Shown here: in pieces, positions 62,239-64,000 of the stretch
Position numbering within the stretch: the first letter of the stretch is position 1
How the letters are laid out: every line of letters starts with the position of its first letter
Position numbers and translations under genes: made by a program
Assembly: GCA_900316615.1 (NCBI GenBank)
Contig: ONDU01000001.1
Coordinates: 1 to 64,000, forward strand
Direction: 5' to 3'
From: an uncultured Eubacteriales bacterium
Lineage (GTDB): Bacteria > Bacillota > Clostridia > Oscillospirales > Acutalibacteraceae
DNA length: 64,000 nucleotides
The notes under the pieces: generated by a model
The model's database searches: none
Seen by the model: only the letters and a program-made list of their open reading frames with translations
What the model was told of the DNA's origin: nothing

Positions 62239-63324
62239 ATGATTAAAAGAGTTGGATTTTTAACAAGCGGCGGTGACTGTCAGGGACTTAATGCCTCTAT
62301 GCGTGGAGTAGCGAAGGCACTTTATGAGCATTACGGGGATAAAAACCTTGAGATAATAGGAATACTCAACGGTTACAAGGGTCTTATACACGGTGACTAC
62401 AAAAAAATGAAGCCCGAGGATTTTTCCGGAATACTCAGCCGCGGCGGAACAATTCTGGGAACCTCCCGTCAGCCGTTCAAGATGATGAGAGTTATCGAGG
62501 AGGACGGAATAGACAAGGTTGCCTGTATGAAGAAAACCTACAGATACCTCAAGCTTGACTGTCTTGTAATACTGGGAGGAAACGGTTCTCAGAAAACAGC
62601 AAACCTTCTAAGTGAAGAGGGCTGCAACATAGTTTCACTTCCTAAAACCATAGACAACGATCTTTGGGGTACAGATAAAACCTTCGGATTCCAGAGCGGA
62701 ATCAATATAGCTACAGAAGGTATAGATGCAATCCATACAACGGCAGAATCCCACAGCAGAATTTTTATAGTTGAGGTTATGGGTCATAAGGTAGGCTGGC
62801 TTACACTCTATGCAGGTATAGCAGGCGGTGCTGATGTAATACTTCTTCCTGAAATTCCCTATACAGTTGATAATATCGTAAAGAAGATAGTTGACAGGGA
62901 ACGCAGCGGAAAGCATTTTACCGTTGTTGCAATGGCTGAGGGAGCTATCCCCAAGGAAGTTGCAGATTTGCCCAAAAAGGAAAAGAAGCAGGCTATTATG
63001 GAACAACCCAACGGTACATTTACCGAAAAGCTTGCTAAGGATATACAGATGGCTACAGGTCATGAAACAAGAGCGACTGTTCTCGGACATATCCAGCGTG
63101 GAGGAACTACCTGCCCCTATGACAGAGCCTTGTCAACATTCTTCGGAGCTAAGGCGGCAGAGCTTATCATAAACGAGCAGTACGGAAATATGGTTGCACT
63201 TCAGGGCGACAGAATAGTTCCGGTACCGCTTTCTGAGGTTGCGGGCAAGCTCAAGGTTGTTCCTGTTGACTGCGAGGAAATCAAGTGTGCAAGAGCTACC
63301 GGTATTTCATTCGGTGATGAATAA
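62239..63324 (+). CDS. pfkA: 6-phosphofructokinase (group III type)
   Basis: 361 residues. Phosphorylates fructose 6-phosphate. LTSGGDCQGLNASMRG at the N-terminus, phosphoryl-donor loop GGNGSQKTA and catalytic PKTIDNDLWGTD, then MGHKVGWLTLYAG and GHIQRGGTTCPYDR. The Gly in GGNGS (PPi enzymes have Asp there) favours ATP as donor, while Lys in PKTIDND is the state seen in group III and PPi enzymes. The donor is therefore probably but not surely ATP. Preceded by AAAAGGAGAG. Likely co-transcribed with ppk. Confidence 0.92.
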   Translation: MIKRVGFLTSGGDCQGLNASMRGVAKALYEHYGDKNLEIIGILNGYKGLIHGDYKKMKPEDFSGILSRGGTILGTSRQPFKMMRVIEEDGIDKVACMKKTYRYLKLDCLVILGGNGSQKTANLLSEEGCNIVSLPKTIDNDLWGTDKTFGFQSGINIATEGIDAIHTTAESHSRIFIVEVMGHKVGWLTLYAGIAGGADVILLPEIPYTVDNIVKKIVDRERSGKHFTVVAMAEGAIPKEVADLPKKEKKQAIMEQPNGTFTEKLAKDIQMATGHETRATVLGHIQRGGTTCPYDRALSTFFGAKAAELIINEQYGNMVALQGDRIVPVPLSEVAGKLKVVPVDCEEIKCARATGISFGDE

Positions 63325-63346
63325 TTGACTACAGAGAGGACTGACT

Positions 63347-63772
63347 TTGCCTATGCCTGATAAGGAGTTAATGAAAGAGCGTAAAAGATTGGGATTTTTG
63401 GGCTTGCCGTTTACATTCACAAAATATATTATTACAGATAAAAAGCTTTTGATTGAATCGGGACTGTTTACATCGAATGAAAATGAGATACTGTTGTATA
63501 AGGTTGTTGATATGACATACTCACGTTCGTTTTTACAGAAGCTTTTCGGATTGGGAACAATAAGGCTTTTTTCACAGGACGTAACCAACGCCGAACTGGA
63601 AATAAAGAATATAAAGCACTCCCATGAATTCAAAGAGCTTCTTTCCGAACAGAGCGAGCTTGAAAAGCAAAGGCTGAGTGTAAGACGTGGAGAATTTATG
63701 GGTGCAGCTCACCACCATGACCATATGCATCACGCAGACTTGCCTGATGATGACTTTAACGATGCATATTAA
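63347..63772 (+). CDS. Bacterial PH-domain (DUF304) protein
   Basis: 141 residues. The PH-like domain is seen in YIITDKKLLIESGLFTSNENEILLYKVVDMTYSRSFLQKLFGLGTIRLFSQD. The C-terminal tail is His/Asp-rich (AAHHHDHMHHADLPDDD). No membrane helix. The start is either TTG 63347 (six bases after AGAGAGGA) or ATG 63353 (twelve bases); I prefer TTG on spacing. Function unknown; 22 bp after pfkA, so same operon. Confidence 0.8.
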   Translation: MPMPDKELMKERKRLGFLGLPFTFTKYIITDKKLLIESGLFTSNENEILLYKVVDMTYSRSFLQKLFGLGTIRLFSQDVTNAELEIKNIKHSHEFKELLSEQSELEKQRLSVRRGEFMGAAHHHDHMHHADLPDDDFNDAY

Positions 63773-63794
63773 AGCCAAAACCTTGAAATATGTA

Positions 63795-63823
63795 TTGACT
63801 TTTTCTTGATTTTTGGTTATTAT
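63795..63823 (+). promoter_or_regulatory. Probable promoter of the last gene
   Basis: TTGACT (63795-63800), a 17-base spacer and TATTAT (63818-63823), followed by CGGGAGG before the start at 63874. Confidence 0.6.
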
Positions 63824-63873
63824 ATACATTAGTAAGAATAATATAAATTTTGATTGTCGGGAGGTAATTTGTG

Positions 63874-64000
63874 ATGTGCAGAAAAAAAGACAGAAGCTGC
63901 AATAACAGGCTTATACTTATAATTTCTATTATTACTGCTGTTACAGCTGTAGTAGCAACGGTTACGACCTTGCTTGTAATAAGAGAAAGAAAAAAGAAGA
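63874..64000 (+). CDS. Small membrane protein, 3'-truncated by the window edge
   Basis: 42 codons are visible from ATG 63874 (GGGAGG at 63859-63864; an in-frame GTG at 63871 is an alternative). A basic N-terminus (CRKKDRSCNNR) is followed by one hydrophobic helix (LIISIITAVTAVVATVTTLL) and a RERKKK turn. Too little is visible for identification. Confidence 0.6.
   Translation, partial: MCRKKDRSCNNRLILIISIITAVTAVVATVTTLLVIRERKKK

Noticed and set aside
62239..63324. Pyrophosphate-dependent phosphofructokinase
   Set aside because: PKTIDND alone is compatible, but the donor loop reads GGNGS with Gly where PPi enzymes carry Asp, so ATP dependence is the better call.

Overview
The window looks like one contiguous chromosomal segment of a low-GC, strictly anaerobic Gram-positive gut bacterium of the Ruminococcus / Oscillospiraceae type. 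The basis is: pyruvate:ferredoxin oxidoreductase as central metabolism, the LL-DAP aminotransferase (DapL) route to meso-DAP, a DNPR-type MurE, Clostridia-like promoters (TTGACA-17-TATAAT) and AGGAGG ribosome binding sites, and a strong maltodextrin/starch theme. The genus is inference. No rRNA, tRNA, CRISPR array, transposase or prophage was seen. The left edge cuts ileS and the right edge cuts a small membrane protein.

Layout: 1-6.3 kb housekeeping (ileS, ychF, asnB). 6.6-13.4 kb: five tandem exported proteins with signal peptides, Thr/Pro or Ser/Asp linkers and C-terminal membrane anchors with atypical sorting signals; two are built from starch-binding-type X25-like modules or an unassigned N-terminal module shared with a neighbour. 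13.4-16.5 kb: M14 peptidase, Nudix hydrolase, small membrane protein, ribF. 16.7-21.9 kb: four-gene Gld-like ABC export cluster. 22.3-23.8 kb: murE. 24.3-30.1 kb: maltodextrin ABC importer (binding protein, MalF, MalG, no ATPase) and a GH13 lipoprotein amylase. 30.2-35.2 kb: membrane protein, APH-like kinase, C_GCAxxG_C_C protein, CBS/CorC protein. 35.7-39.3 kb: nifJ. 39.5-49.4 kb: a probable operon of ANTAR regulator, carA, a carB-dapF fusion, pyrG, dapL, galE. 49.8-55.8 kb: envelope genes (transglutaminase-like, deacetylase, lipoprotein, membrane protein, lgt), a TIM-barrel protein and nrdR. 56.1-59.6 kb: asd, dapA, dapB and a free tandem-ACT protein, which with dapL and dapF complete aspartate semialdehyde to meso-DAP. 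59.8-64 kb: ppk1, pfkA, a PH-domain protein and a truncated gene.

The most unusual content is not protein-coding. Two families of dispersed, highly structured intergenic elements occur repeatedly. Family A (8 copies, 92-98 bp) is a closing stem GCGATTGCAG...CTGCAATCGC enclosing exactly three hairpins with almost no unpaired bases, so every copy folds as a four-way junction. Arm sequences differ between copies while pairing is kept. Family B (9 copies, about 80 bp) is a row of three small hairpins; each copy lies 3' of a gene and in the sense orientation of that gene. One B copy has replaced the C-terminus of the M14 peptidase. The other main points are the in-frame CarB-DapF fusion, an ANTAR regulator with a receiver lacking its phospho-acceptor, and 5'-terminal mRNA stem-loops shared by three of the surface-protein genes.
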